A stretch of DNA of 64,000 bases from Viscum album (Eukaryota > Streptophyta > Magnoliopsida > Santalales > Viscaceae): positions 1,901,360,644-1,901,424,643 of the forward strand of contig OY728163.1 of assembly GCA_963277665.1 (NCBI GenBank), written 5' to 3'. This document shows, one piece after another, positions 63,239 through 64,000 of this stretch. Numbering within the stretch: position 1 is the stretch's first letter; each line of letters opens with the position of its first letter. A model generated the notes under the pieces. The model was given only the letters and a program-made list of their open reading frames with translations, made no database searches and was not told the origin of the DNA. A program made the position numbers and the translations under genes.

Positions 63239-64000
63239 ATTAAATCTATTTTTACTTTAACCATGGTAATTAATTATTTTTCTATAAAATACTTATTTTA
63301 GTCAATAATTAAGAAAAAAATTTAGTATTTATAAATTTTATATAATTCCAAATAATGAAACAATTTTTCATAACTCAATTGAAATTATTTGAAAATTTTA
63401 ATTTAAAATTATTCCTGAAACAATGATTGGAAAACATGTATTTAATGTGAAACTATTGAACAGAATAAAATTCATTTACATATAAATTCAATATTAAAAT
63501 GATATAAATGACCAAAATTGGACTATCTTATATATATTTTCAATAAATTTAATTTAAATCTGATTAAATATATAATTTATGATTATAAATTCTTTAAAAT
63601 AAAAGTTAGTTTTCATTTAAACTCTTATATTTCTCACCATTCATGAAAAAATAATTCATTCTAGAAATCCTAAAAAATCTACCATAAGCGTTTTTGTATA
63701 TAAAAATATAAAAAATCATTATTTCCATATGAAATTCCAAATAATGGAAAAAATTAATTTTCAAATATTTGAGCAAAGAGCGATGAAACCATTTTTTAGA
63801 AAAATACAATTTTTTTTAAAATAATTATTTTCTTTAAAATGATCTTTATATTATGCCTACGAAAAAATAAATATGTTTTCAGTTCATATTTTAATAATTT
63901 ATTTAATTCTATTCATACGTAACATTTTACCTCCTAATAAATAAATAAAATTGTAATGACAATATTGTATTGTTTCTCGGAAAAACATAGTCATCTATGT

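Larger units (their letters stand above)
46106..64000 (-). mobile_element. Tandem chromovirus array: LTR-internal-LTR-internal-LTR
   Basis: Three copies of one LTR (46106-49547, 52933-57328, 59713 to beyond the window) alternate with two internal regions (49548-52932, 57329-59712), all read on the minus strand. Both internal regions carry Ty3/gypsy pol remnants in the same direction. The middle LTR would be 5' LTR of the left unit and 3' LTR of the right unit. Long LTRs and the chromodomain-type end of pol resemble the Tekay/Del chromovirus group, but the group was not tested. The right end is outside the window. Confidence 0.7.
59713..64000 (-). repeat. LTR copy 3, truncated by the window edge
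   Basis: It aligns with copy 2 along its whole visible length at a nearly constant offset. At least 4288 bases are present; by comparison with copy 2 another 100 or so bases lie beyond the edge. Confidence 0.7.

Noticed and set aside
1..64000. CRISPR arrays, rRNA or tRNA genes, bacterial operons, or organelle DNA insertions
   Set aside because: No regular short repeats with unique spacers, no tRNA-like cloverleaf or rRNA core sequence, and no recognisable chloroplast or mitochondrial gene were seen while reading both strands.

Overview
This window looks like intergenic DNA from a large, repeat-rich land-plant genome. It is AT-rich and appears poor in CpG. It has no open frame that looks like a working host gene, and I see no rRNA, tRNA, CRISPR array or bacterial-type signal. 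The longest open frame is 123 codons and is itself a fragment of a dead retrotransposon. The plant assignment rests on the element types: Ty1/copia and chromodomain-bearing Ty3/gypsy elements with long LTRs and primer sites resembling the initiator-tRNA-Met class (TGGTATCAGAGC). I cannot name the species.

Layout. 1-4241: degenerate DNA with no recognised family, including one unusually open decayed frame near 2.55-3.19 kb. 4242-12614: a nearly complete but heavily mutated Ty1/copia element on the + strand, with two LTRs of about 1.6 kb, a primer site, a polypurine tract, reverse transcriptase (RT) and RNase H. 12916-21026: a Ty3/gypsy element on the - strand, with LTRs of about 1.16-1.18 kb, integrase, RNase H and an RT lacking its catalytic core. 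21-34 kb: very AT-rich, with the integrase end of a second copia element at 29.0-29.3 kb and weak hints of its LTRs. 34.1-46.1 kb: a Ty3/gypsy chromovirus on the + strand (5' LTR, gag-like stretch, RT, integrase, chromodomain, start of 3' LTR).

46.1-64 kb is the most unusual part: three diverged copies of one LTR (the complete one about 4.4 kb) alternating with two short internal regions, all on the - strand, in the order LTR-internal-LTR-internal-LTR. This is a tandem chromovirus array sharing its middle LTR. Both internal regions keep pol remnants but have almost no room for gag or protease. The array seems to have landed in the 3' LTR of the 34-46 kb element, so the rest of that LTR should lie beyond the right edge.

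All pol frames carry stops and frameshifts, so none of the elements can move by itself. Element and LTR boundaries were found by eye from paired similarity, TG/CA termini, primer sites and polypurine tracts. Ends written as round numbers are approximate by tens to hundreds of bases. Domain calls come from reading translations by eye, without any database search.
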